This document shows positions 36,601 to 48,600 of a stretch of 64,000 nucleotides of DNA, piece after piece. The position numbers and the translations under genes are program-made. Under the pieces are notes generated by a model. It had not been told where the DNA came from, made no database searches, and was given only the letters and a program-made list of their open reading frames with translations. Position 1 is the stretch's first letter; every line of letters begins with the position of its first letter. This DNA is from Capitulum mitella (Eukaryota; Arthropoda; Thecostraca; Pollicipedomorpha; Pollicipedidae): NCBI GenBank assembly GCA_030062745.1, contig CP099842.1, forward strand, positions 10,919,838 through 10,983,837, written 5' to 3'.

Positions 36601-39600
36601 CAAAAATCGCTCTGCAAGCCTTCAGTACTGACGTCATAGCTCGGTGACCTGAGATGGTTTGGGGTCACTCTTTTTTTCAAAACATGCGCAATGAATGTAT
36701 CGTCAACTTTTTTCAATTCAATTCAATTCAATTCAACAACAAATTTCACGGTGCCGTCCTACGGCGTACTGTCGTGGTCCCGGAAACACTGCTTCGGGGG
36801 GCATCCATCCCCACCATGCTCGTCCAGAGAGAGTTCAGGCGGCTAAGAGTGTCAAGCTCACAACAGGAGTAGGAGCAGCTCAGAGTACCATAATAACGGC
36901 TGCCCAGTGTTCAGACGGGCAAGAGCAGTTCAGTGTATCACACCGACAGGGCAGATCACAGTCCTAGTCAGCAACTGACAGCCAGCGGGTCAGACTCGTG
37001 ACCCAGACCAACGGTGACCCAGCCGTGACCGGTTCAGCCGCTGACAGCAACCACCAGCCGCGAAAAGAGCACACCGCGGCGACAGCACCGGCTGGTCTCA
37101 CGTGGCGACGAACAACAGACCGCGGAAAGTTCAAAGACATTGTCCGGAACATCGCCAGTTCAGCGTCAGTGCGGTGTCTTGCATTCACCCGTTATGGAGA
37201 CGGCAGTTCTTTCAGAGGCCGGTGGCCAGCTCATCCCCAGAGGCCGCCACAGTTCGATCAGGCGGCGTCGGCGACCCGTGTCAGTTCAGCACCCCAGTTC
37301 GCCCGCGTCAGTTCAGCGCCTCAGTTCGCCCCGCGTCAGTTCGGCGCTCCAGTTTGCCCCAGTTCGGCGCTCCGGTTCGCGCCGTGTCAGCTCGGCTCAG
37401 CCGGGGCAGTGTCAGCTCAGAGGGCCGGTGACGGATGGACGCAGCGAGTCGGCGGCTCGGTCCGCCACGGCGGGTCGGCGCCGCCGCGCGCCGCCGGCCG
37501 CGGCCGCCCGAAATACGGGGCACGCGATAAGTGCCGCTCCGCTGGCAAAAGTCCGACCGGCGCCCAAAAGGAGGCCGCCGGCTGGCACCCGTCGCGGCCC
37601 GGACGCGGTGACGCGCCGTGTTCTGTCACCGGGCACACGGGCCGGCCGACCCCGGCTCGCCGCAGAGGACAGCAGACAACGCCGGCTCTCCGCAGAGGAC
37701 AGCAGACAACGCCGGCTCTCCGCAGAGGACAGCAGACAACGCCGGCTCTCCGCAGAGGACAGCAGACAACGCCGGCTCGTCCGCAGAGGACAGCAGACAA
37801 CGCCGGCTCTCGCCGCAGAGGACAGCAGACAGCGCCGGCTCGCCACAGAGGACAGCAGACAACGCCGGCTCGCCCTATTGGAGAGCAGACAGCGCAAGCC
37901 ATAAACAAGTACCGCCGGCAACTGCCTGCACGCTGCAAGACCACACCTGCGGCTGCCCAACAGTAAATCGCCGTTTCTATGCGATGAACGTGCACGCGAC
38001 AGCGTGCTTAACGCAGCCTGAACAGCTGGTTACCCGGACTGAGGCCAGAAATACGGCCCGGAATACGTCAACACACTCCGTCCGCCCACCACCAAAGGGC
38101 CTGCTGGCTGGGAGACGGCGGCCACTGAATATCACTGGAGACCGTCTGCGTGGCGATGCTTCACTGCAACGTCACGTGGGGAGGTGCCATCGACCGCGCC
38201 ATCGTTCCACTACCTCAGGCACGGACACACCAGTGAATGGGTAACGACCAGCTATCCACGGGCCAGGAGTCAGTGTCATCTATTGTCTGTGGAGAGCACA
38301 GCCAGCAGACGGCTGTCGACTGCCGACCCGTGGCCGACAACCACGGCTTGAGTCGGGGTAGGCGTGGGCGGGGGTCGAGGAGCCGGACCGGGATTGACGG
38401 AACAGCGAAAGTCCCGTCCGGGACCCGGAGCCCGATACAGGGGCTCCTGAGTCCCAGACCCAGCTCAGCAGCCAGAACCGGGCCCCTGAGGTGCCGGCAG
38501 CAAAGGCAAACCAGCCGACACGTCCGCCAGGAGCGCAGCAGAAGAACCGCACGACTATTTCCACGCTTTGCCATCCGAGTAAGGAAACTTATGTGCGGCG
38601 AAAAATCCTACCTAACCACCCGACCATGACGAAGTAATGTCGCTCCGCCTGTACGACTGTGGCGGGAATGTCGGCCACGGCCCATCGGGGGAGGGAGGCG
38701 GTACCACGCCGGACGTGTGGTGTTCGCAGAGGAGGATCCAGTGGCAGACTCGGCGCCGTGCCGAGCCAGGTACCGCCGTGCCGCGCGGGGCCTGGGCGCG
38801 GGCCGGAACGCCTGCGGTCCCGCCCCAGCCCAGCGGCGGTGGTGCGTCTGTTCCGCCCGCGCCGCTACGGGGAACCTGTGCCCACCTTGTAAGGCGCCAG
38901 CCAGCGGTGGTAGTCGGCCGGCGGGTACAGCGGCGGCGGCCAGCAGTCCAGCGCGCCCGAGTAGCTGTACCGGTGGTCGATGGGCGGCGGCGGCGGCGGC
39001 GGCGGCCGGTGGCCGCACAGCCGGCCGCGGTAGCCGTGGCAGTACGGCGCCCAGTCGTCGTCGGCGTCGCCGGCCGGCTCGCAGCAGGGGCAGGGGCCGC
39101 ACGGGTCGGCCCAGCGCCGCTCCAGGCTGCGGTCGCGGCTCTTGCTGCGCCGGAACTTCTCGCGCCGGCCGAGCAGGTCGCGCTGGCGGCCGCGCTGACT
39201 CGGCCGGCGCGCCGGCTCGCCCTCGTCGGCCGGCGGCGGCGGCGGCGGCTGCGGCGTCTTGCTGCGTCGCTCGGGCGTCTGCGCCCGGCTCGTCGGCAGG
39301 CTGTAGTAGCTAGGCGGCGGCAGCGGCGGCGGCGGCCGGTAGTAGAACAGCGGCGAGCGGTGCGCGTAGTAGGCCGCCCACGAGTGCTCGGCCGCGTCCG
39401 GATCCGAGGCGGCTGGCGGTGACAGGCCGGCCGCTTTAGAAGGCCTCGCGGCGCCCGGCCGCCCCACTAACCCACACCGTTTGCCCCCCGGCAAAACAAA
39501 CGGGCCAAGACCTGGCTCACCGTGCGCGCCGCTATTTCAGGCCCCGCCATGTTTATCTCGCAGCCAATCAATGACCCTGGGCGGAGCCCGCGATCAGACC

Positions 39601-42600
39601 TCGGACCGGGCCGCGCCGGGCGCGAAATTTTGCAAACCGCGCGGCATGGATACGCCTGGCCGCGCGCCAAACCGCCGCAACAGAAGCTGCAGGCGCCGGC
39701 GGCCGGCCGCGGGGGAGGGCGGCAGTGGGCGGTTACCTGGCGACGGCGAGCGCGAACGGCGCACGTAACTGATCCGGTACTGGACGGGGCCGCAACTGAT
39801 ACGCTGCACCAGTCGGTCGGGCCGGAGCGGCGGCGGCGGCGGCGGCGCGGCCGGCGGCAGGCCCTGATCGCCGGCGTCCCCACTTAATCCATTAGGGCCA
39901 TCACCGGGGCCGCGCCGGCCGGCCGGGGGGCGCGCCGAGGGGGGCCGGTCGCGGGCGCAGCCGACCATCGGCGCGGCAGCGGGCGACGCTCCGGCCGGCG
40001 GCGCCGCGCCTCCCTCTCTGACGCAAATGAGGGCCGCGCCGCCGCCGCCAGCCGGACGCCGCACGGATGCGAACCGCCCCGCCCCCGCCGGACGGCCCAC
40101 CGCCGACCGGCCGCGGCTGCGACACGTTCAGCCGCCGCCGCCCCCGCCGGCCGCGGGAGAGATCAGCGTACAGAGCCCGACATTCGCCAGTTCCCCCGCC
40201 CGCGCAGCGCCGACCGACGAGCCCCGACAAACGCGCGCGCCCGGCCGGCAGAGGCACCTTCGCTGTTGTATCGCGTGCTGCTGCCGGTGCCCAGGGAGAG
40301 GTCGTCGGTGGTGTTGGCATCGCTGAGCTCGCCGGCCGGGCGGCGCACGCTCTCCGCCGAGGAGTGCGGCCGCTCCGGCTCGGGCCGCGACCCTGTCAGA
40401 CGCAGAGGGCCGTCAGCCGGGCCGGCCTGCGCGGGGCCCGGCGGCGCAACGGACGGCCGGCCCGTCACCCGCCCCTCCAGCCACCCGGGCACCGACGTAC
40501 CGCCGGTCCCTTCCGGCGGACTGCGGGCCCCGGGGAGACGTGAGGAACGACGCGCACCTGCCTTCCCGCCCCAGACTCTGACTCTGACCGAGTCACCCGC
40601 CGCGCCGTCCCCACCCAGTGACGAGGCGGCGGCGGCCGGGCGGTGTGACAGCGGCGCGCATTGTTCTCGGTCGGCGCCGTGAAGACGGGCCGGGCCTCGG
40701 CCGCGGCCGGCGGCCTGCCACCGAGCGCCGCACGCACCGGCCGGCCCCCGCCACAGTCTTGTGCAAGGTCAGAGCCCTCCCTCCCCCCACGCAAACAGCC
40801 GGCAACAGGCTCAAGTGGGTCACGCAATGAGAGCACGGTGAAAACGCACAGTCCGCGTACGCTGCCTCGCAAAACAGCGAGGCCGGCCTCGTCGAATCAG
40901 CACGCGTCCTATCACATGGCCTGCAAACAGACAGCTTGGCAGGAAAGCACGCCACCAGCGTGAAAGCCGCTGTCAAACTAGCACGCATCGAGTTAGCACG
41001 TCGAGCGTCAGCTCGCAGCCACCTCGAGACGGCGCCTCGCCGTTCGGCGGAGGCGCGCCGCGGAGCCGACGCCGCCGGGCGCGGCCAAGACCAACAGCGC
41101 GCTCGAGACTGCTCCCGGCCTCGCCGGCCGGCCGGCGCCTACAGACCCGACTGGCGACGCTTCCTGTGCTGGCGGCGGCCGGCGCCGGCGGGCGCGGCGG
41201 CCGGCGGCGGCTCCGTGAGGAAGACGCCGTCCGGCCGCGAGGCGGACCGCCGCAGCCGGTGCTCGCCGGCGCCGCTCTCCGACGTGGTCTCGGTGACGGG
41301 CTCGCTCTGGTCCGAGTCGCTGGAGCCGGCGCGGCGCGCGGCCGGCTCGCCGCCGGCGCGCAGCCGGCTGTCCGGCATGGCCTGCCTCGGGCGCACCACT
41401 GGCCGCCGCCGGCCGGCCGGCCAGGTGAGCAGCAGCGCGCGCGCCGCCGCCGGCCAAATGCGGCGCCGCGCCGCGCCGCCGAGCCAAGAACGCGGCCGAC
41501 GCCGACGCCGACGCCGACACCGGCGGCGGAGGGAGCGGCCATTGTGGCCCGGGCCGGCGGCGGACGGGGCAGGCCCCATCCCACGGGGACAATCCCGTCC
41601 CAGACGACCAGGACGCAGCCGGGTAACGACTGACTGATAGAGTCAGGACAGGAACCGCCGCCTCCCCGGGGGCCGGGACGGCGCAGAGGAGTGGCAGGGG
41701 CCGGGAGGACGGTCGTCGCCACCGTTCCACCATCTGATCGTCCTTCCATTTCGGGGTGGGGTAGGCCAGACCGAGCACGGGGACGCACCGCGGTAGCGGC
41801 GACCCGGACGAGCGCAGTTAACGTGCCTAACGTCCGGCGAGAATCGTCAGCCCTGAGGCACGGATCCGGGATTACCTGGCATTTGGCTGTTTATTGGAAC
41901 ACCGCCACGTGATCGAGAGGCGCCAGCATCCTCGCCAAAAGCAAACAAACAGCCCGTCACGACCCCCGTCAGGGCCGCCGATCGCTGCAGAGGGCTAACG
42001 CAGTCAAGCCGCGCGACGGCACGCCGCACAAGACAGGCGCGTCGGGGCTATGTGACGCCAGGCGGGGTGTGTGACGTCATGCCTCGGCCCCCCGATTTCA
42101 GCTGAACGCAGCGGCACGGCCAGGCGTGGCGGCAGGACTCGGCTATCAATCGTGGACACCGCAGATGGCCGGCCGACGGGCGCCAAGTGGTCACAGAGTG
42201 TCACTGAACAGCTGATCTGAATGATCTCTGTAACAGAAGCTGTTTCTGAGTCAATGTGTTCTGACCAGATGACTTCAGTGATCTCCGTGACCGCAGCTGC
42301 CTCTGAGTCAGTCCATATTGGTTTATTTCTCTAACAGCTGCTGTCTCTGAGTCGGTCTGTTCTCACCAGCTGACCTGAGTGATCTCTGTAACAGCAGCTG
42401 TCTCTGAGTCACTCTGTTCTGACCAGCTGACCTGAATGATTTCTGTAACAGCAGCTGTCTCTGAGTCAGTCTGTTCTGGCCAGCCGACCTGAGTGATCTC
42501 TTCAACAGCAGCTGTTTCTGAGTCATTGTGTTTTAACTAGTTGACTTCAGTAATCTCCGTGACAGCAACAGTGTGACGTCTCTGAGTCAGTCTGCACTGG

Positions 42601-45600
42601 TTTATCTTATGTAACAACAGTTGCCTCTGAGTCAGTCTGTTCTGACCAGCTGACCTGAGTGATCTCTGTGACGGCAGCTGTCTCTGAGTCAGTCCGCTCT
42701 GACCGCCGGTAGGAGAGGTGCTCGGCCGCCGCCGGGGCATCTATTTACATTGGCTGACGTCACGGGCAGGCTCCGACGTCTCACGTCACTCAGAAGAGAC
42801 GAGAGATCTCAGTGGCACCTATAAAGTCCCATCCTGGGCGTTCCTCGGCATTAGCCGCCCATCATCGCGCACCTAAGCATGATCCGCCAGGTACCAGGCG
42901 CCAAACTCATGAGCCCGGCCTGATTAGCGGCGACCGTCACGCAGTTTACGGTGCTGGTTTCCCAACGAGTACAGGTGTCGCACACAGAAACGGACAACGG
43001 ATACTGGACTCATCCGGAAGATTAAAGAGATGCAGCGGATGACATGAAAGCAAACGGTGCAGCCGCCGATCAGGCTAAAATCCCAAACATACGGTGATGT
43101 ACCGTCTCAGGGCACTAGAAGCATATCAACAGTGCACCCAGGTTATCCGACCACATAAGGTCACGTCCTGAGCTTTGCGCTTACGCATGTTTGTGGCGCA
43201 TGTATTCACGAGGGCGATAAAAACAAATCTTTCTCTTGATGTCTGTAACGTATTTCGCCAGAGGTCTATTTGTCGAAGAAATGAGAAACTTCCTCAACGG
43301 AGAACATCTCGTAAACATAGACTGCTGGCCTCACGTGGAGTGAGATCTAACGTGCACTTCCTTGGATTTACGTGTTCGGTACTTCTGAATCCTAACGGGG
43401 CGATTCAAACCAAGTCCCGAGAAAAAGACGCAACGAACGTGTCATGCTCAAAAACTCATATCCTGTTCATATTTATGATGCCATCACTGTGAATTGATTT
43501 ACATAAAGACCTAGTCAGTATTTTGTTTGTTTTCATTTTGTTCTGTTTCAGTTTATTTTCATTTCCATCTTGTTCTGTTTTTGGTTTTTTTTAAATTTTT
43601 TGTTTTTTGCTCACAGACATCTGGATTGCTCAGCACCCGGAAGTCTGTGTAGGCTACCAAACATCTGAGGCCGCCGAGTCCTGTTTTTTTTTTTAATATC
43701 ACAAAAAGGGGCAGCAGCAAAGCTTGGTAAACTTAGAGTCAATAACCATAACACATCGTCAATGTGCCTGCTATTCAACGCAACGGCACTGCCTTGATGC
43801 ATGCCTGCCTCATATCTGGAGAGAAACAGAATGGTGTTTAACTACCAAAAATGCCCTCTCCTTTGTGTTCCACAAATAACTGTGCGCATAATCCTGAAAC
43901 GATGGTGACACACTCGGTCTGTACGGCAGACACTGTGATAAGGGCGATTCAACCCCACTTTTTTTCAAGGGAATACCAAACGGTCAACTAGACCATGAGA
44001 AAACGGCGTGATCATCTCGAAATAACGTAAAAAAAAAACAAAAAAAAACTGTAAGCGCCATCCAAATGGCGCACACGACATATCATTTAACCCTATTCCC
44101 GGCAGGGGGGGGGGGCGAAATCCGCCCCCCCTCGGGTTTTTTGCTTGCCAATTCCAGGCTTTTTGACGCAGCTTCACGAAACTTCGTGACTTTTCCTAGC
44201 TATTCCTTCTACGCGCCTTGACAAAATTTCGAAATTCTATTTTGCTCAGGGGCGGAGCCAGGCAACGTTTTTGGGAGGCACCTCAGGTCATTTTTGGCCA
44301 TGTTGAGGGTAAAAGGAAAATGTCTGCCAAAAACAGAGTTTTTAAGATAGAACTTAAAACTTTATATGAATATATAGCTAAATAGTTGGGCAATGTGCAT
44401 ACGTAATTTTGTTTATCTGAGGTCACTTTACAAGGTCAGGTCAAGGTCAAAAGTCAAAATTTGTTTTTTCGCAATAATTTCGGCGCCGTTTTTTCAAATG
44501 CCAAACCCGGAATATATATGACGTAGAACGATGCCCTCTACTTGTGTACCAAGTTTCAGCTTGATATCAGGTCGGGTCACGGAGCTATGACCTAAAATGT
44601 CAGTGCACGTACCCTATATCGCAAAAGCCAAAAAATGAATTTTTTGGAATAGAGTAAATTTAATCGATTAAAAACGTTTACAGATAATATTGAATGCACA
44701 CGAGATCATTCCAGGTGACCCAAGGTCACTGGAGGTCATTTAAGGTCAAAGGTCACAAGTTGATCTGAGAAACGTGTGACCATGACACTTCCCCTTTTTA
44801 TGTCCCTGGCACCGCCTATGCTAACATTATACAAACATTGTAATGCGATTTGTACTTCTTTAGCATAACATGACTAGCAGAAGCTAAAAAAGTGTTTTGG
44901 CCTCTTTTGTTCATTCCGTTATTGGAAACTAATCCCCTATTTTTGAAACCCTGTGAACGCCCATGAATTTTCTCAAAATTTCAAATTTGCTACCCATGGT
45001 AAAGCCCTATCCATAATCTCTCGATTGATGCCAGTTTCATCGAAATCGGTCCATAAACAACGGAGTTATAAGAAGTCAAAAAGTACCCCCATTTTGACAT
45101 TTTTGCCCCTGTATCCACAAATTTAAATTTTGAAATTTCTTTTTATCAAATGTGTTCACGTCACGGCAAATCGATTGCCGTTTGTTCGATGAAATCGATG
45201 AGTAGTTTAATCGGGGGGGGCCCCGTTAAGGTTTGGGTCAGCCTGGACAGCCGGGCATGACTTCGTTTCACCATATCAGTAGCCTTACACACCTTATCAA
45301 CAGCAGTGATACTAGCACCTGAATCCCTAACCACCCCTGAAAACGCTCGGAACCAATCAACGAAAACGCGCGGTAGGTCCCCGACGCGGCCTAATAACAG
45401 TGGCTGGAAAACGAAACTGTTGCAGGCAAATGGCCTACCGTAGCACAACACAGCTGCTAAAACTACTCAGTGGTCTTCCGGGACGCATTCGTGACAACAG
45501 CACCCATTTGCCACCTATCGGCTGATTACGCAAGTTGAGATTGACCTTTTTGACAGCGAGATGGCGATGTGACGGACGCTGCTGGCCGCGGTCCCGAATC

Positions 45601-48600
45601 AACGTCCGGCCAAGCGCTAACAGCCTGCGCCCCTGTCCCGTCGCATCCACAGTCTGCACAAACAGCTGACCGTCGGAGCTGCAGGCCGCTGCTGGCGGAA
45701 ATCCAGCCGGCGTCAGCCCGCGAGACAGCGGGGCGAACACGACGCCCCACACTCAACGGCGGACCCCGCACTGACCCGGAGCCAACACGACAACGACCCG
45801 GCACAGATCCGGAGCCAACACGACACCAACCCGCGCCAAGCCGGGGCCAACATTAGAATGGTCGTAAACTGACTTGAAATACTGCAGAGTCCAGACAGAC
45901 GACCATCAAGCCTAAGCCGACCAAATACGAGCCCACAGCCAATATCTCAACAACCTTAGCGCAGACTTAAAACTGGCCAACACGAATTCATCATTTACCT
46001 AATCAAAGACCCACAGCCGAAAAACGCCGATCGAACCTAACCTAACACCGACCAAATCCGACCAAATACCAACCCACACCGATCAAATCCGACCTAAAAT
46101 ATGACCGACCTACACCTACACCTAATGAACCTAATGCCTATGACCGATCTAAATCGTCGAAACATCGAAAGACTGACACAGATCGAATCCGACCTTACAC
46201 CGACCACATCCGACCCATTATCGACCCAACACCCACCAGACCCGACCTAACACCTTAACACCGACCTCTGACCCACCTTAACCGAACAGTGACCGACCCA
46301 TGACCGCCCAAACAGCCGCCCGCGCCGACCAGGAGCCGCCGCCGGGCTGTGCCAGCCCCTTCGGCAAGGAAAACAGGCCGGCTGCCAGGCGGGCGGCCGG
46401 CTGGAGCGATTCCAGCCGGTCCGGCTCAAAACGAGCCGGGCCGGCACCCCGGGCAGCGCAGAGGAGCTCCGGCTGCGGGGCCACGGACAGGGCCCAACGG
46501 GGGCCGTCAGTACGACAAACACACCGGCGCATCCGCGGCCCGTCCCCCTTTGTGTGCTTCGTGTTCTCAGGGCGCGCCAACTGCAAGGTCATGTGGCCCG
46601 CTAACCTCATGGCACCTGTACACGGACTCATCAAAGTGCAAGCGTATCCACGCCCAACACGACTGCGACAAACTATGCACAAGGGACTGGCTCTTGCTCG
46701 CCGACGCCACACGGTGACTTCACAGACGGTTAACGCCGCATCAGATCAGACTCTGCAGGCGGTCACGGTCTCCGGGACGCTCTACTAACGCCGTGAACTG
46801 CCCGACTGGCGTGACTCGGTCGAGGTTCACGGCCGAGCCGCCGGCAGAGCGGGACAGGTCCGGCCCGTGACGCCGGGCGGTCGCCGCGGGGCTCGTAACG
46901 TCCCCGTCACGTGACACCCGAGCGGCCCCGGGGTTCCGGCGAATCCGACCCCGCTCTGTCTCGCCCGGTGAGGCCGCTGCCAGCCGGCCGGACGCCCGGC
47001 CGCCCAGCTGCAACTCGCCGACGGCGGCGGCGGCACGATAGCGCAGATCAAACAGCCGCGGCCGGGCGAGCTGTCGATACTCCGCACCGCCCCAGCCGGC
47101 AGCGGCAGCTTTACGGCTCGGGCCGACCCGCCGGCAGCCGTCAGAGCACGTCTGACCACCCGAAGGTCCGGCGACGCCTGCCGTCTACAAAAGGAAGCAA
47201 ACGGGCACCCGACCGAGAGGGCCAAACTGCGACCTCGGTGACGGCCCAGGCCGCACTGACGCGTTGGCCGGCCGGCGCTGACTGACCTTGCACCAGGCGA
47301 GGTTGCCGCAGGAGCCGCCCCAGCCGCAGTGGGCCGGGCAGGCCAGCTCGCCGCTGCCGTAGCGGGCGCGGATCTCCTCGAGCGCCGAGTCGAAGCTGGA
47401 CGAGCGCTTGCGGAAGGGCTCGGCCGGCGTGCACCAGGGCGGCTGGCAGAGCTGCGGCGGCAGCGGCGTGCAGTGGCCGCCGCCGCACGGCACCGACGCC
47501 ACACACGGGATCGGCGCCAGGTGCGCGTACGACGGCTGCGTGGGGTACGCGGCGCCGTACGGAGGCGTGGCGAACACCGGCGGTGGCGGCGCGGGGCGCA
47601 CGGCCGGCGCGCCGCCCGCCGGCGGCATCGGCCGAGCCGGTGACGCGCGCCGCGGCCGCGGCGGCTTTCCGGTGATGCGGCGCTCCTCGGGCGGCGTGCC
47701 GAGCGGCGTGTGCGGCCCGTCCGGCGCCGGCGACGACCAGCCGGGCCGGCACGCCTCCGGCCGCCGCTGGTCGCGCGCCTCGATGTAGCGGTCGAGCGCG
47801 GCGATCATGCTGCGGTAGTCGGCGTGCACGTCGCCGGCGGCGGCGTCCGGCCGGCCGGGCGGCGGCGGGCGGCGGCGCGCCGGCGGCGGCGACTCGTCCG
47901 TCACGAACTCGCCGCGCTCGAAAGAGTTGACCAGGCGCGACACCAGGCCGGCGGCGGCCGGCTCCGGCGCCGGCTCGGCGCCCAGCAGGCCGCTCAGCCA
48001 GGAGCGGGCGCCGGCCGGCACGGCCAGCGGGTCCCGGCCGGCCATGGCGGCGGCACTGGCGGCCGGCGGCGGCCGACGGCTCGCCGACGCCCGGCGCGCC
48101 TGCGCCCACCCGCCGGCCGCCCCAGCTGGCCGACAAACAACAACGAGCGGCCGCCACGCCGGCTCCCGGCCGACCCCACGTCGCCCGGCGAGGCCGACAC
48201 TCGACTCCTGCCGCGCCCGCCGGCCGCCCGGGCAGCCGGCGCCGCTACAACCCCGCTCAAGAGTCGCCCGTAGACCGGAGAGGCGGTGGCGGCACCGGCA
48301 TGTCGTGCTCTGCTGGGCGGTCCCTGGCGTGTCCCGGCACGTGTGGAACCCCAGCAGGTGCCGGACAGCACCGAAAACCGCCGCCCACACCAGTGTACGT
48401 CGGGAACGGGCCGAAGACGATCCGCCATTCATGGAATCCATTTCGAAGAGATTGCATCAAGGATAGATTCAACGCGCTGGTTCGTGGATAACAAACGTCA
48501 CGGAGAGTCGTGGAATAGTTCACCAGTTCAGCCCGTCAATGACGCACCCTGAGGGGCATGGCGGCAGCGCAGGGAGGCACGGGGGAGGGGCGCAGGCGGC

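Larger units (their letters stand above)
32100..38885. other. Liprin-beta intron 3, 3' part
   Basis: No exon recognised. It holds the 96-bp, 24-bp and 30-bp tandem arrays and an AT-rich insertion-like block at 36.1-36.7 kb (each listed). A G-homopolymer lies at 33,619-33,630, and an ATTCA-type microsatellite at 36,715-36,737. Confidence 0.6.
41382..47286. other. Intron 3 between candidate exons A and B
   Basis: It contains the 57-bp array at 42.2 kb and copy B of the interspersed repeat at 44.1-45.2 kb. Perfect TGACGTCA palindromes lie at 42,072-42,079 and 42,755-42,762. A T-rich stretch lies at 43,505-43,700, and 45,770-46,260 is a CA-rich short-period degenerate repeat (ACCAAATCCGACC, CGGAGCCAACACGACA). 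A 144-codon minus frame at 46,278-46,712 has no splice or homology support. Confidence 0.55.

Noticed and set aside
36998..37966. 322-codon plus-strand open frame
   Set aside because: GC-rich low-complexity sequence plus the 30-bp array; long frames occur on both strands, with no domain and no exon signals.
46278..46712. 144-codon minus-strand frame as an extra exon between A and B
   Set aside because: No clear acceptor or donor in matching phase, and the sequence does not resemble a conserved protein.
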